A stretch of 64,000 bases of DNA from Burkholderia sp. 9120 (GTDB lineage: Bacteria > Pseudomonadota > Gammaproteobacteria > Burkholderiales > Burkholderiaceae): the NCBI RefSeq assembly GCF_000745015.1, contig NZ_JQNA01000002.1:5394001-5458000 (forward strand). Direction: 5' to 3'. The notes beneath the pieces were generated by a model. It was not told the DNA's origin. It saw nothing but the letters and a program-made list of their open reading frames with translations, and did no database searches. Both the position numbers and the translations under genes were made by a program. Positions 52,142 through 61,383 of this stretch are shown here, piece by piece (the first letter of the stretch is position 1; each line of letters begins with the position of its first letter).

Positions 52142-52157
52142 TTCGATAAACATCGAA
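52142..52157. promoter_or_regulatory. Inverted repeat between OYE and ArsR genes
   Basis: TTCGAT-AAAC-ATCGAA is a perfect 6-bp inverted repeat in the 77-bp gap between the divergent starts. It is well placed to be the ArsR operator that controls both genes. Confidence 0.55.
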
Positions 52158-52181
52158 TAACGAAGTATCTCAGAAACGTTT

Positions 52182-52541
52182 ATGATCTGCAGGATGCGTA
52201 CTTATAACCATCCTGCCGCTGAGGACTTCACGCTCGGGCGGCTCTTCCATGCGTTGAGCGATCCGGTGCGGCTCGAGATCGTGCGACGGCTGGCGTCGGT
52301 CGACGAGGCCACCTGCGGCGATCTCGACGGCGGCCGGCCGAAGTCGACCGTGTCCCATCATTTCCGGATCCTGCGTGAGTCGGGGCTCGTGCGCACGCGC
52401 GTGGCGGGCACCGTGCATCAGAATTCGCTGCGGCGCGCGGATCTGGACACCCGTTTCCCCGGTTTGATGGAGGCGGTGCTCAGACAGCTCGTCGCGGAGG
52501 ATTTCGCGGCGAACGAGCCGGTGCTGAGCGAGCCGGCCTGA
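52182..52541 (+). CDS. ArsR-family transcriptional regulator
   Basis: This 119-aa winged-helix regulator has LFHALSDPVRLEIVRRLAS and the recognition helix region RPKSTVSHHFRILRESGLVRTR. It has only one Cys (TCGDL) and no ELCVCDL metal box, so it is unlikely to sense metal in the classical way. An ATG at 52194 is an alternative start. Divergent from the OYE gene, which it probably represses. Confidence 0.9.
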   Translation: MICRMRTYNHPAAEDFTLGRLFHALSDPVRLEIVRRLASVDEATCGDLDGGRPKSTVSHHFRILRESGLVRTRVAGTVHQNSLRRADLDTRFPGLMEAVLRQLVAEDFAANEPVLSEPA

Positions 52542-52589
52542 ACGGCAGGCCGGAAACCAGCGGAATCGGCGGACGAGGCGTAGGCGGAA

Positions 52590-52958
52590 CTACTCGCGCC
52601 AGAGCTTGCGCATCAGCGCGAGCAACGCGGTCGGCGCCGTGCCTTTTTGACAATAGCCGTCAAAATTGTGGCGCGCTTTACCGGTTTCCTTCACGTGATC
52701 CTCGTCGAGCGACGTGAACGCGACGATGCCGAGACTGTGTGTCGGCAGATAGCTGCGCAGCGCGCTCGCGGTCTCGTAACCGTCGCGCTCCGGCATCATG
52801 ATGTCGAGCACCACGACGTCCGGCACCCAGTCCTTCACACAGCGCAGCGCTTCCGCGCAACCGTTGGCGGAGCGGGCTTCCACGCCTTCGTAGGAGAGAT
52901 AGGTGGCGAGCGCTTCGGCCGCGCCGGCGTTGTCGTCGACAACCAGCACGCGCGGCAT
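52590..52958 (-). CDS. Single-domain response regulator
   Basis: This 122-aa receiver has acidic DD at 7-8, phosphoacceptor Asp in VVVLDIMMPERDGYE (about residue 54), Thr in IVAFTSLDE and Lys in YCQKGTAP. There is no output domain. Starts at 52958 or, in frame, at 53021; the ribosome site is weak at both. No kinase is adjacent. It may act by protein contact or as a phosphate carrier. Confidence 0.82.
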   Translation of the reverse strand: MPRVLVVDDNAGAAEALATYLSYEGVEARSANGCAEALRCVKDWVPDVVVLDIMMPERDGYETASALRSYLPTHSLGIVAFTSLDEDHVKETGKARHNFDGYCQKGTAPTALLALMRKLWRE

Positions 52959-53132
52959 TTCGTGTAAGACCCGGATCTCGCGGGCGCTCCACCTTTGACA
53001 GGTCGATGGGGTTCGGGACATGGCTAACCGCTTGCGAAAAAAACACTTACCGCCAGCAAGCTGCGTACCATACCCGCTGTCGTCGTCCCTGCCCCCGTTC
53101 AAACCGGCCGCCGCTGCCATGCTCTCGCTCTC

Positions 53133-54032
53133 ATGAAACCGCTCGCCAACCGGGACCATCAACTGCGCCTGTTCGTCGCCGTCGCAAAGGCGAATTCGTT
53201 GCGCGAAGCCGCCGAGATTCTCGGGCTCACGCAACCCGCGCTGAGCAAACAGATTCGCGCGCTCGAAGCGGCGCTGAACGAGACGCTGTTTCTGCGCCAC
53301 GGCCGCGGCATGCAGTTGACGCCCGCCGGCGAAGCGCTGTTTCTGAAACTCGAACCGCTGTTCAACTCGCTCGACGCCACCTTCGCGCACGCCGGTCATC
53401 CCGGCGAACAGCGCGGCACGCTGCGCATTGCGACCGTGCAAACGCTGGTGGCCTGGTTCATCCCCGAGTTGAGCCGTCAATTGCTCGCGCTCTACCCTGA
53501 CCTGCTGCTGACGATTCATTGCGACAGCTCGGCCAACGTGGTCGAAAGCGTGGAGCGCGGCAAAGCGGATCTCGGCTTTGTCTACGAGACCGCCGTGGAC
53601 GGTCCCGAACTGGTCGCCGAACCGCTGTTCGAAGAACGGCTGGCGCTTTATATCCGCGCTGACCACACGGCCGACGCCGACGCGCTGGCTAATCTCGGCG
53701 GCTTGCCGCTGATTCTGCCGCCGCGCCCGTTCGCGCTGCGCCGCATGGTCGAGCGGGCGCTGGGGTATAGCGTGCAGCCGTATATCGAATGCGATTCGCT
53801 CGAATTGTGTCTGCGCCTCGTGTCGATCGGCGACGGCGTGACCGTGCTGCCCGACAGCCTGCCGCGCGATATGGTCGAGGATCGCGGCCTGCGCCGCGTA
53901 CCGTTGAACGCCATTTCGCCACGTCGGCTGGTTGCGCTGTCGCGCCGCGCACGCGGCGCGTCGCGCAGCTTCGACAGCGCGCTCGAGATCGCTTTGCGCG
54001 CCGGCGCCCAAAGCGCGATAACTCCCGGTTAA
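53133..54032 (+). CDS. LysR-family transcriptional regulator
   Basis: This 299-aa LTTR has an N-terminal helix-turn-helix (LFVAVAKANSLREAAEILGLTQPALSKQIRALEAAL) and a C-terminal effector domain of PBP2 type (RGTLRIATVQTLVAWF; RGKADLGFVYET). It precedes the MHS transporter and class II aldolase genes on the same strand and is likely their activator. An inverted repeat CCAGA-N6-TCTGG at 54034-54049 lies just after its stop and before the transporter. Confidence 0.92.
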   Translation: MKPLANRDHQLRLFVAVAKANSLREAAEILGLTQPALSKQIRALEAALNETLFLRHGRGMQLTPAGEALFLKLEPLFNSLDATFAHAGHPGEQRGTLRIATVQTLVAWFIPELSRQLLALYPDLLLTIHCDSSANVVESVERGKADLGFVYETAVDGPELVAEPLFEERLALYIRADHTADADALANLGGLPLILPPRPFALRRMVERALGYSVQPYIECDSLELCLRLVSIGDGVTVLPDSLPRDMVEDRGLRRVPLNAISPRRLVALSRRARGASRSFDSALEIALRAGAQSAITPG

Positions 54033-54135
54033 TCCAGAGTTATTTCTGGGCACATAGCTCACGTCCTGCAAGGGACCAATACTGGCTTCAGTCCGGCAGC
54101 CTCGCGCCGATCACCGGAGTCAGTCCCCCTCTTGC

Positions 54136-55518
54136 ATGGAACCCACCGTGAACGATCCTCTTTCCGCGCTCGACGGCCTCGCCGCCGCGAGGCCGCGCCG
54201 CGCGCTGCCGCCCCGTTACAAGGCCGTCTTGTCAGCCACCGCCGGTTCGATCATCGAAGGCTTCGACTTCATCGCATACGGCACCGCGGCGGCGCTGGTG
54301 TTCAACCGGCAGTTCTTTCCCAATCTCGATCCCACCAGCGCGACGCTGGCGTCGTTCGGCGCGTTCGCCACGGGTCTTTTCGCGCGGCCGCTCGGCGCGG
54401 TGCTGTTCGGCCATTTCGGCGACCGCCTCGGCCGCAAGTCGATGCTGACGCTGTCGCTCTTCCTGATGGGCTTTTCCACCATCGCGATCGGCCTGATCCC
54501 GAACTATGCGCAGATCGGCGCGTGGTCCGCCGTTCTGCTGGTCGCGTTGCGGATCCTGCAAGGCGTGGCGCTCGGCGGCGAAATGGGCGGCGCGGTGCTG
54601 ATGGCGGTCGAACATGCGCCCGCGAGCCGCGCGGGTCTGTTCGGCAGCCTGCCGCAGATCGGACCGCCGATCGGCCTGCTGCTGTCGACGCTCGCCTTCA
54701 GTCTGTTGACCCGGCTGCCCGAGCCGGCCTTCCAAAGCTGGGGCTGGCGCGTGCCGTTTCTCGCTAGCGTCGTGCTGGTGCTGCTCGGCGCGTTCGTCCG
54801 GCGCAGCGTGGGCGAAACGCCGGCGTTCGAAAAAGCCGCGCGCGCCCGCCCACCCGCCGACGTGCCGCTCTGGCAACTGCTGACGCGGCATAAGAAAGCG
54901 TTGCTGCTGGCGATCGGCGCGAAGCTGCCCGAAGTCACCCTTTACTACGTGCTCACGGTGTTTCTGGTGTCCTATGCATCGACCCGGCTGGGGTTCAGCC
55001 GCAACGCCGTGTTGCAGGCGGTCATGCTCGGCGCAGCGATTCAGATCGTGACCTTGCCGCTGATCGGCTACTTCGCGGATCGTGTCGGCGTGCGACGGTT
55101 TTACCTCGGCGGCGCGGTGGTCATGGCGTTGTGCGTCGTGCCGCTGCTGCGGTGGATCGATAGCGGCAGTCTCGTCGCGTTGCAGGTAGCCGTGGCCATT
55201 GCGCTCGGCCTGAACTATCCGCTGCTGTTCGGTCCGCAGTCGGCACTGTTCGCCGCGCAGTTTCCCGTCGCGGTGCGCTTTTCCGGCATTTCCATCGGCA
55301 TTCAGTTTGCTGCAGCCATCGGCGGCGGGCTGGCGCCGATCGTGGCGACCGCGCTCGTTTCACGCTTCCATAGTCTGCAGCCGATCGCGTTTTACGTCGG
55401 CGCGCTCGCGGCCGTAGCTGCGCTGTGCACACGTCTGATGAAAAACGTGCCTTCGGCGCAAACGCCAACGCAAACTCAAACACCGATGCCGATGTCGCTT
55501 AACTCGCAAGGAGAATGA
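54136..55518 (+). CDS. MFS metabolite:H+ symporter
   Basis: This 460-aa permease has 12 predicted helices. SIIEGFDFIAYGTAAALVF begins helix 1, with motif A as GHFGDRLGRKSMLTLSLFLMG and RILQGVALGGEMGGAVLMAVE in helix 4, as in MHS symporters for carboxylates and aromatic acids. It lies just upstream of a class II aldolase and downstream of LysR, so it probably imports the same pathway substrate. Confidence 0.92.
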   Translation: MEPTVNDPLSALDGLAAARPRRALPPRYKAVLSATAGSIIEGFDFIAYGTAAALVFNRQFFPNLDPTSATLASFGAFATGLFARPLGAVLFGHFGDRLGRKSMLTLSLFLMGFSTIAIGLIPNYAQIGAWSAVLLVALRILQGVALGGEMGGAVLMAVEHAPASRAGLFGSLPQIGPPIGLLLSTLAFSLLTRLPEPAFQSWGWRVPFLASVVLVLLGAFVRRSVGETPAFEKAARARPPADVPLWQLLTRHKKALLLAIGAKLPEVTLYYVLTVFLVSYASTRLGFSRNAVLQAVMLGAAIQIVTLPLIGYFADRVGVRRFYLGGAVVMALCVVPLLRWIDSGSLVALQVAVAIALGLNYPLLFGPQSALFAAQFPVAVRFSGISIGIQFAAAIGGGLAPIVATALVSRFHSLQPIAFYVGALAAVAALCTRLMKNVPSAQTPTQTQTPMPMSLNSQGE

Positions 55519-55522
55519 ACTC

Positions 55523-56245
55523 ATGAAACAGCGCGCAACCGTCACGGGCATCGGCGCGGTCAATGCCGACGACCCGCTCGGCACACTTGCCGACGCCTGC
55601 CGCATCCTGTCGGCGAAAGGCCATATGGCGAGCCTCGCCGGACAGATCACCTGGCGCGACGCGACGCATCGCGGCTACTGGACGCCCGCGCTCGGCACGA
55701 ACTTCGCGGACGCGTCGGCGGCGTCCCTCGTGCTCGTCGACGATGAACTCAACGTGCTGGAAGGCGCCGGCCGGCCGAATCCGGCGGTCCGGTTTCACGC
55801 GTGGGTGTATCGGCATCGTCCCGACGTGCACGCGATCGTCCACACGCATCCGCGCCACATCAGCGCGCTGTCGATGCTCGGCGTGCCGCTGCCCGTCGCG
55901 CACATGGACGCCTGCATGTTCCACGACGACTGCGGCTTCCTCGAAGACTGGCCCGGCGTGCCGATCGACGACGAAGAAGGCCGCATCATCACCGCGGCGC
56001 TAGGGGCGCGGCGCTCCGCACTGCTCGTCAATCATGGCTACATCTGCGCGTGCGCGTCGGTCGAGGAAAGCGTGTACATGGCGGTGTCGATGGAAAACGC
56101 CGCCGAACTGGCGCTGCTGGCCATGGCGGCCGGCACGATCAAACCGGTGCGCGCCGATCTCGCTCAGGCGGCGCATGACTTTCTGCTGCAGCCTTCGATC
56201 GTGAACGCGACCTTCGCGTATTGGCTAGAGCAGGCTGGAAGATAA
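55523..56245 (+). CDS. Class II aldolase/adducin family protein
   Basis: This 240-aa metal-dependent aldolase or epimerase has zinc ligands in VHTHPRH (about residue 113) and the later NHGYICACASVEE. A conserved Glu or Tyr acid-base lies in the family region around DEEGRIITA. It starts 4 nt after the transporter stop. Family members act on fuculose-phosphate, ribulose-phosphate and 4-hydroxy-2-oxo acids. The substrate is unknown. Confidence 0.88.
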   Translation: MKQRATVTGIGAVNADDPLGTLADACRILSAKGHMASLAGQITWRDATHRGYWTPALGTNFADASAASLVLVDDELNVLEGAGRPNPAVRFHAWVYRHRPDVHAIVHTHPRHISALSMLGVPLPVAHMDACMFHDDCGFLEDWPGVPIDDEEGRIITAALGARRSALLVNHGYICACASVEESVYMAVSMENAAELALLAMAAGTIKPVRADLAQAAHDFLLQPSIVNATFAYWLEQAGR

Positions 56246-56322
56246 ATCGCAAGCCACGCCGGCGCGGGCGTGGCGTGGCGTGGGCATGGCGCCAAATTGA
56301 TACGAAATTGTTTCTTTCAAAT

Positions 56323-56341
56323 GAAAATGATTCGCATTTGA
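56323..56341. promoter_or_regulatory. Fur box upstream of the TonB-dependent receptor
   Basis: GAAAATGATTCGCATTTGA agrees with the 19-bp Fur consensus at 13 positions. It lies 151 bp before the receptor ATG within an AT-rich promoter stretch. Confidence 0.65.
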
Positions 56342-56491
56342 ATTATAATTCGCCGGAACAAAAGTTCCGCGCATGGACAGATGATCTGCTAATTGCATAT
56401 TGATTGCCCGCCGGGACGCCAGAAAAATGCCGCCCGGATTCCAAACGCGCCCCGGGACGGAAGATCGACGACCACGCCCATTCCTTCATCC

Positions 56492-58741
56492 ATGTCCGTT
56501 TCACGCTCGAACACGCCGCAGGTCGCGCCTGCTAAAACCGCGCTTCACCGCGCCGCCATTCTCACCGCCATCGCCGTCGCGTTCAGTGTGCCGGCTGTCG
56601 CTTCGGCCCAATCGGCCCAATCGGCCGAAGCGACACAAACGCCTCAAGCACCGCAATCGCCCCAGGCAACCGGCAAGGACGCCGCGCCCGGCAGTACCCT
56701 GCCCGCCGTCAAGGTCCAGGCGGCCAAAGAAGCGCTGCCCGGCGATCTCGCGCCGACTTTCGGCGGCGGCCAAGTGGCGCGCGGCGCCGACTTCGGCGTG
56801 CTCGGCCAGCAGAAGAATCTCGACATGCCGTTCAGCATGACGACCTACACGTCGAAACTGATCGAAGACCAGCAAGCCCGCACCGTCGGCGACGTGCTCG
56901 CCAACGATCCCGCCGTGCGCGTCGCCAACGGTTTCGGCAACTTCTCGCAGGTCTACATCATTCGCGGCTTCCAGTTACAGGGCGACGACGTCTCGCTCAA
57001 CGGCCTCTACGGCATCACGCCGCGTCAGCTGGTGGCGACCGATGCGCTCGAACGCGTCGACCTGTTCAAAGGCGCGAACGCGTTTCTGGGCGGCGCCTCG
57101 CCGAACGGCTCGGCGGTCGGCGGCGGCCTGAACCTGCAACTGAAACGCGCCGACGACAAACCGCTGACCCGCGTCACACTCGAAACCAGCGGCTCGGGCG
57201 AGTTCGGCGCGCACGTCGACGTGGGCCGCCGCTTCGGCAGCCAGGACCAGTTCGGCATTCGCGTGAACCAGGCGAACCGCGACGGCGAAACCTCGATTGA
57301 CGGCGAACACCGGCGCGACAACACCACGGCGGTCTCGCTCGACTGGCGCGGCGACAAGGTGCGCTTGTACGGCGATTTTCTGTATCAGCGCCAGCGCGTC
57401 AACGACGGCCGTCCGACGGTCAACGTCAGCGGCAATTTCGTCCCGGAGCCGCCGTCGGCAACCTACAACTACGCGCAGACCTGGAGCAGCAGTTCGCTCG
57501 AGGACACGGTCGGCATCCTGCGCGCGGAATACGACTTCCTGCCCGGCTGGACCGCCTATGTGGCCGGCGGCGCGCGCCATACCGACGAACACGGCGACTA
57601 CGCGTCGCCGACCGTCGGCAACACCGGCACGACCTCGTTCCGCCTCGGCGTGCCGCATCAGGAAGATGCCACGTCCGCGGAAGCCGGCGTGCGCGGCCGC
57701 TTCAACACCGGCCCGGTTTCGCACTTCGTGACGGCGGGCGCGTCGATCGTGCGCGTCGACTCGCAGTCGGCCTTCACGTTCAGCGGTTCGTTCAACACCG
57801 ACCTGTACAACACGCCGCAACTGCCGTCGCCGGTCACGATCGGTTCGGGCGGCAATCTGGCCGATCCGCAAACCACGGCGCTCTCGTTGATGCGCAGCGT
57901 CGCGGTGTCGGACACGCTGGGCTTCCTGAACGATCGCGTGCTGTTCACGATCGGCGCGCGGCATCAGGCGCTGCACTCGAACGCGTTCGACTACACCGGC
58001 AAGCAGACCGAGGCCTATAACGATTCGATCACGACGCCGCTGTTCGGCCTCGTCATCAAGGCGACGCAGAACCTGTCGTTCTTCGCGAACCGCAGCGAAG
58101 CATTGACGGTGGGTTCGCAAGCGCCGACCAACGCGCTGAACTTCGGCGCGTTGCTGCCGCCCGAGCGCTCGAAACAGTACGAAGTCGGCACGAAGTACGA
58201 CAACGGCAACTACGGCGCGTCGCTGGCCGCGTTCCAGATCGAGAAGCCGTCGACCTTCACGAACGGCGCGGGCTTCTTCGTTGCGGACGGCACCGAGCGG
58301 CATCGCGGCATTGAGGCGTCGGTGTTCGGCGAGCCGTACAAGGGCGTGCGCGTGATCGCCGGCGCGACTTACATCAACGCGCAGCAACTCGACACGGCCG
58401 GCGGCGCGACCGACGGCAAGCGGCCGATCGGCGTGCCGAGCTTCATGTTCAACCTGGGCGCGGAATACGATGTGCCGGTGGTCAACGGCTTGACGCTGAC
58501 CGCACGCTGGACGCATACCGGCCCGCAGTATCTGAACACGACGAATACGCTGTCGATTCCGACGTGGGACACGTTTGACCTCGGCGCGCGCTACGCCGCC
58601 GTGGTGTTCGGCAAGCCGACCACGTTCCGCGCCAGCGTGCTGAACGTCGCGAACAAGTCGTACTGGTCGTCGACGACGGGCGGTTATCTGACACAGGGCG
58701 CGCCGCGCACGTTCCTGCTGTCGATGACGACCGACTTCTAA
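56492..58741 (+). CDS. TonB-dependent siderophore receptor
   Basis: This 749-aa outer-membrane receptor has a signal peptide (AILTAIAVAFSVPAVASAQ, cleaved near residue 40), a Gln/Ala/Pro-rich linker, a plug domain (PFSMTTYTSKLIEDQQ.. VYIIRGFQLQG) and a beta-barrel ending in TTDF. The ATG at 56492 is chosen because it starts a normal signal peptide; the frame is open 33 codons more. Fur-box upstream and iron-related genes downstream indicate a siderophore or similar iron chelate as substrate. Confidence 0.93.
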   Translation: MSVSRSNTPQVAPAKTALHRAAILTAIAVAFSVPAVASAQSAQSAEATQTPQAPQSPQATGKDAAPGSTLPAVKVQAAKEALPGDLAPTFGGGQVARGADFGVLGQQKNLDMPFSMTTYTSKLIEDQQARTVGDVLANDPAVRVANGFGNFSQVYIIRGFQLQGDDVSLNGLYGITPRQLVATDALERVDLFKGANAFLGGASPNGSAVGGGLNLQLKRADDKPLTRVTLETSGSGEFGAHVDVGRRFGSQDQFGIRVNQANRDGETSIDGEHRRDNTTAVSLDWRGDKVRLYGDFLYQRQRVNDGRPTVNVSGNFVPEPPSATYNYAQTWSSSSLEDTVGILRAEYDFLPGWTAYVAGGARHTDEHGDYASPTVGNTGTTSFRLGVPHQEDATSAEAGVRGRFNTGPVSHFVTAGASIVRVDSQSAFTFSGSFNTDLYNTPQLPSPVTIGSGGNLADPQTTALSLMRSVAVSDTLGFLNDRVLFTIGARHQALHSNAFDYTGKQTEAYNDSITTPLFGLVIKATQNLSFFANRSEALTVGSQAPTNALNFGALLPPERSKQYEVGTKYDNGNYGASLAAFQIEKPSTFTNGAGFFVADGTERHRGIEASVFGEPYKGVRVIAGATYINAQQLDTAGGATDGKRPIGVPSFMFNLGAEYDVPVVNGLTLTARWTHTGPQYLNTTNTLSIPTWDTFDLGARYAAVVFGKPTTFRASVLNVANKSYWSSTTGGYLTQGAPRTFLLSMTTDF

Positions 58742-58788
58742 GTGTTGCCGGACCCGAGTCGCGGTTGACGCGATGTCGGTAAGCGATA

Positions 58789-58825
58789 AAAAACGCCGCC
58801 GGGCTGATGGCCCGGCGGCGTTTTT
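58789..58825. terminator. Bidirectional intrinsic terminator
   Basis: An 11-bp GC-rich stem (58794-58804 with 58810-58820) and 5-nt loop are flanked by an A-run before and a T-run after. It serves the convergent TonB receptor (plus) and PepSY gene (minus). Confidence 0.92.
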
Positions 58826-58865
58826 CTATGTGGCGGGTGATGCGTGCAGTGCTCTTGATCGGGTC

Positions 58866-58907
58866 GCGATAGCGATAGCGATAGCGATAGCGATAGCGCT
58901 AGCGCTA
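58866..58907. repeat. Hexanucleotide microsatellite (GCGATA)5(GCGCTA)2
   Basis: Five tandem GCGATA units followed by two GCGCTA units lie between the terminator and the PepSY gene stop. They are outside the coding sequences called here. Length variation by slipped pairing is possible. Confidence 0.9.
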
Positions 58908-58954
58908 GCGCCCAGCGTTACGGACAACAACATACCGTTGCCGAACGTCGCCGG

Positions 58955-60616
58955 TTAGCGTCCGTGTTGTTGCTCTGTGTCGACCGGCGAAACGGTCTCA
59001 TCCGTCTCACCCGCCACAGCCGCCTGTCCCGAGCGCAGCGACCACACGCTATCCACGCGCGCCGACCCGACACGCGCACGCGCCTTGCGCCACATCCACG
59101 CGAAACACAGGGCGCCAAGCGCCGCGCCGATATCGACACCGAGCGGACTCAGGTCCGTGGAGAACCACAAACCGCTCGACGGCACCATCCAACCGATCAG
59201 ACTCGCCACCGGAATCGCCGCCGTGGACAACGTCGCCAACGCCAGCAATTCCACCGACCCGCGCGCCGCGCCACGCAACATCGCCCAGACGATCGCCGCG
59301 ATAAACGCCGTGTAGTAGATGCCGATATGCCACGCCGACAGATTGCTCACGTGGCCAGCGAGCAGCTTACCGGCAGCGAGCGTCGCCGAAATGCCGCAGA
59401 TGCAGCCGAGCGTCACGCCGACCGTCAACGACGCCATCAAGAAGGTCGAGCGCCGCTGCGTGACCGCGACGCCGTCGCGCCGCATCGCCTTGCGGCGGCT
59501 TTCGATCCACAACAGATTGCCCGAGTAAAACAGGAACGCGCCCGCGAGCCCGAGCACGAAATACCCCCAGCGCACCGGCGCGCCGCCGTAGCTACCGAAA
59601 TGCAGCGCATAGAACGCGCTCGTCGAGGCCGACCAGTGATTGCCGTTGCCCTCGCCCGGGAGAAACTGCGCGTTGAGAAACGCGCCGCTGAACGGGTCCA
59701 TCAACGCGAAACCGCCGTAACGCGCCAGATAACCGGCAGCGTCGCCCGCGACGAACACCGTCGCGCCGGCTGCTCCCGCGCCGCGATAACGCAACGCCGT
59801 CGGCACGAAATGCGGGGCACGTTCGTGGACTTTCGCGAGCAACTGGGCGGGCGGCAGCATCGCGGGCACGGACGTGCCTTGCGATCCAGCGGGTCCCTTC
59901 GCGAAGAACGGGTTTTGCGCGGTCATCATCGGCTTGAGCGAGCCTTCGTAGATCAGCTTGTCCTGCACGTCGAAGATGGTGTCGCCCAGGCCGAACGCGA
60001 CCGCCGACAACGCCATCACCAGATGAAACGGCAAGCTCAGAATGCCGACCACGTTGTGCGCGTCCAGCCACATCCGCTTCAGATTCTTGCCGATGCGCAA
60101 CGCGAACAGATCCTTCACCAGCGTCGGCAGCAACACGATCACACCGGACACCAGCGCGAGCCCGTACAGCAGCGACACCACGCCCATCACTCCTACGCCG
60201 ACATCGTAGCCACCCGGTACGCCGCCCGTCATATGCAACGCGTCGATAAGCCGCGCCGCGTCGGAAGGCCGGCTTTGCGTCGCGTGCAAACCGCCCTGCC
60301 CGTCGAGCCACGCCTGCCAGCGCTGCCCCGGTGCGGCTTGCCAGGAAAGCCGCACGCGGTCCGCGTCGACGAGCGTCAGCGTGAACATCTTGCGCGCCGC
60401 CGGATACGCGCTGAGCGTGCGGTCGATCAGCGCATCTGCGCGATCGAGCGGCACCGTCGGCGTGGCGACGACCGCGGGCGGCGTCGTCCAGTCGCTCAGC
60501 GAATCCTTGAACATGGTGATCGCGCCCGCGTAGAACGCGATGAAAAGCAGCAGACCGGCGACGATGCCGGTCCACGTATGAACGGTCTTATAGACGCGAA
60601 GAATATCGCTGCGCAT
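58955..60616 (-). CDS. PepSY-associated TM-helix protein (iron-uptake related)
   Basis: This 553-aa inner-membrane protein has four or more transmembrane helices, including GIVAGLLLFIAFYAGAITMF at the N-terminus with conserved HTW (residue 14-16). It matches the PepSY_TM family, whose members are commonly next to TonB receptors and may act as ferric-siderophore reductases. Last gene of the DUF3325-DUF3649-PepSY operon controlled by the Fur box at 61303. Confidence 0.88.
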   Translation of the reverse strand: MRSDILRVYKTVHTWTGIVAGLLLFIAFYAGAITMFKDSLSDWTTPPAVVATPTVPLDRADALIDRTLSAYPAARKMFTLTLVDADRVRLSWQAAPGQRWQAWLDGQGGLHATQSRPSDAARLIDALHMTGGVPGGYDVGVGVMGVVSLLYGLALVSGVIVLLPTLVKDLFALRIGKNLKRMWLDAHNVVGILSLPFHLVMALSAVAFGLGDTIFDVQDKLIYEGSLKPMMTAQNPFFAKGPAGSQGTSVPAMLPPAQLLAKVHERAPHFVPTALRYRGAGAAGATVFVAGDAAGYLARYGGFALMDPFSGAFLNAQFLPGEGNGNHWSASTSAFYALHFGSYGGAPVRWGYFVLGLAGAFLFYSGNLLWIESRRKAMRRDGVAVTQRRSTFLMASLTVGVTLGCICGISATLAAGKLLAGHVSNLSAWHIGIYYTAFIAAIVWAMLRGAARGSVELLALATLSTAAIPVASLIGWMVPSSGLWFSTDLSPLGVDIGAALGALCFAWMWRKARARVGSARVDSVWSLRSGQAAVAGETDETVSPVDTEQQHGR

Positions 60617-60673
60617 GCTGAACGGAAGATGAAACGAGCGGCGCGCCGCTCGCGGAATAAACAGCCGACGCGC

Positions 60674-60988
60674 TCAGACCGGCAAGCGCTGACAGAGCAG
60701 AACCAGCGCGAACGCGGCCACATTCGCCACGACGATCCAGGCGGCCGCGCGTACGGCGCCACGAAACAGAAACGTTGCGGACGCAACCGCCATCCAGACT
60801 GGCGGCACGAGCCACATCGCGACATGGAATTTGCTGGCCGCCGTGAGCCCGCCCGGCGACAGACGCGCGAGCAACGCGCTCGCCGCAATCGCAAGACCGA
60901 AACCGCCCAGCGCGCCAATCACGAATTTCAGCAGCAGTCCATGCTCGATCGAACCGGCCGCTTGCCGGTGAGTGGCAGCGCGCGTCAT
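60674..60988 (-). CDS. DUF3649 small membrane protein
   Basis: This 104-aa protein has three predicted transmembrane helices (FVIGALGGFGLAIAASALLA; MWLVPPVWMAVASATFLF; AAWIVVANVAAFALVLL). It matches DUF3649, which is associated with iron-uptake operons. The ATG at 60988 overlaps the DUF3325 stop (ATGA). Function unknown. Confidence 0.82.
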   Translation of the reverse strand: MTRAATHRQAAGSIEHGLLLKFVIGALGGFGLAIAASALLARLSPGGLTAASKFHVAMWLVPPVWMAVASATFLFRGAVRAAAWIVVANVAAFALVLLCQRLPV

Positions 60989-61263
60989 CGCGCGGCGCGC
61001 CTGAAGCGCGTACGTTCGATCAACGCGCCGACGAACGGATAAACGGTCAGGCTCGCCATCAGCGTCGTGACGACCACCGACAGCGACGTCACCGGTTGCA
61101 GAGCACTCGCCGCGCACCCAACCGAAAGCGCGACGCAAACCGCCGCCGCGCAGCGCGCCGGAAGTGCAGGCAACGGCGCGCGCAACCAGCGCTGGCCCGG
61201 CATGCTGCAATAAAAAAACAACGCGCCGGCACAGGCCAGCGCGACGATGAAAACGTTACCCAT
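60985..61263 (-). CDS. DUF3325 small membrane protein
   Basis: This 92-aa inner-membrane protein has about three helices, beginning MGNVFIVALACAGALFFYC. It matches DUF3325, usually found with DUF3649 and PepSY proteins near TonB receptors. First gene of the operon; a Fur box lies 40 bp upstream. Confidence 0.82.
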   Translation of the reverse strand: MGNVFIVALACAGALFFYCSMPGQRWLRAPLPALPARCAAAVCVALSVGCAASALQPVTSLSVVVTTLMASLTVYPFVGALIERTRFRRAAR

Positions 61264-61302
61264 GATTCGACGAAATGGCGTCCGAGGTCAGAGCTTGTTA
61301 AT

Positions 61303-61321
61303 GAGAATGATTATCATACAC
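61303..61321. promoter_or_regulatory. Fur box of the DUF3325-DUF3649-PepSY operon
   Basis: GAGAATGATTATCATACAC agrees with the 19-bp Fur consensus at 15 positions, including the central core. It lies 40 bp before the DUF3325 ATG, a repressor position. Confidence 0.8.
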
Positions 61322-61357
61322 GCCCGGTCGTTTTTTCGTCTCGCAGCGTGGCAACGT

Positions 61358-61382
61358 GCATTGAGCGCGCCACGCTCAATGC
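61358..61382. repeat. Inverted repeat just after the porin gene
   Basis: GCATTGAGCG (61358-61367) and CGCTCAATGC (61373-61382) form a 10-bp stem with a 5-nt loop, 1 nt after the porin stop (minus strand). No T-tract follows, so it is probably an mRNA 3'-end stabiliser or a weak terminator. Confidence 0.55.
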
Positions 61383-61383
61383 G

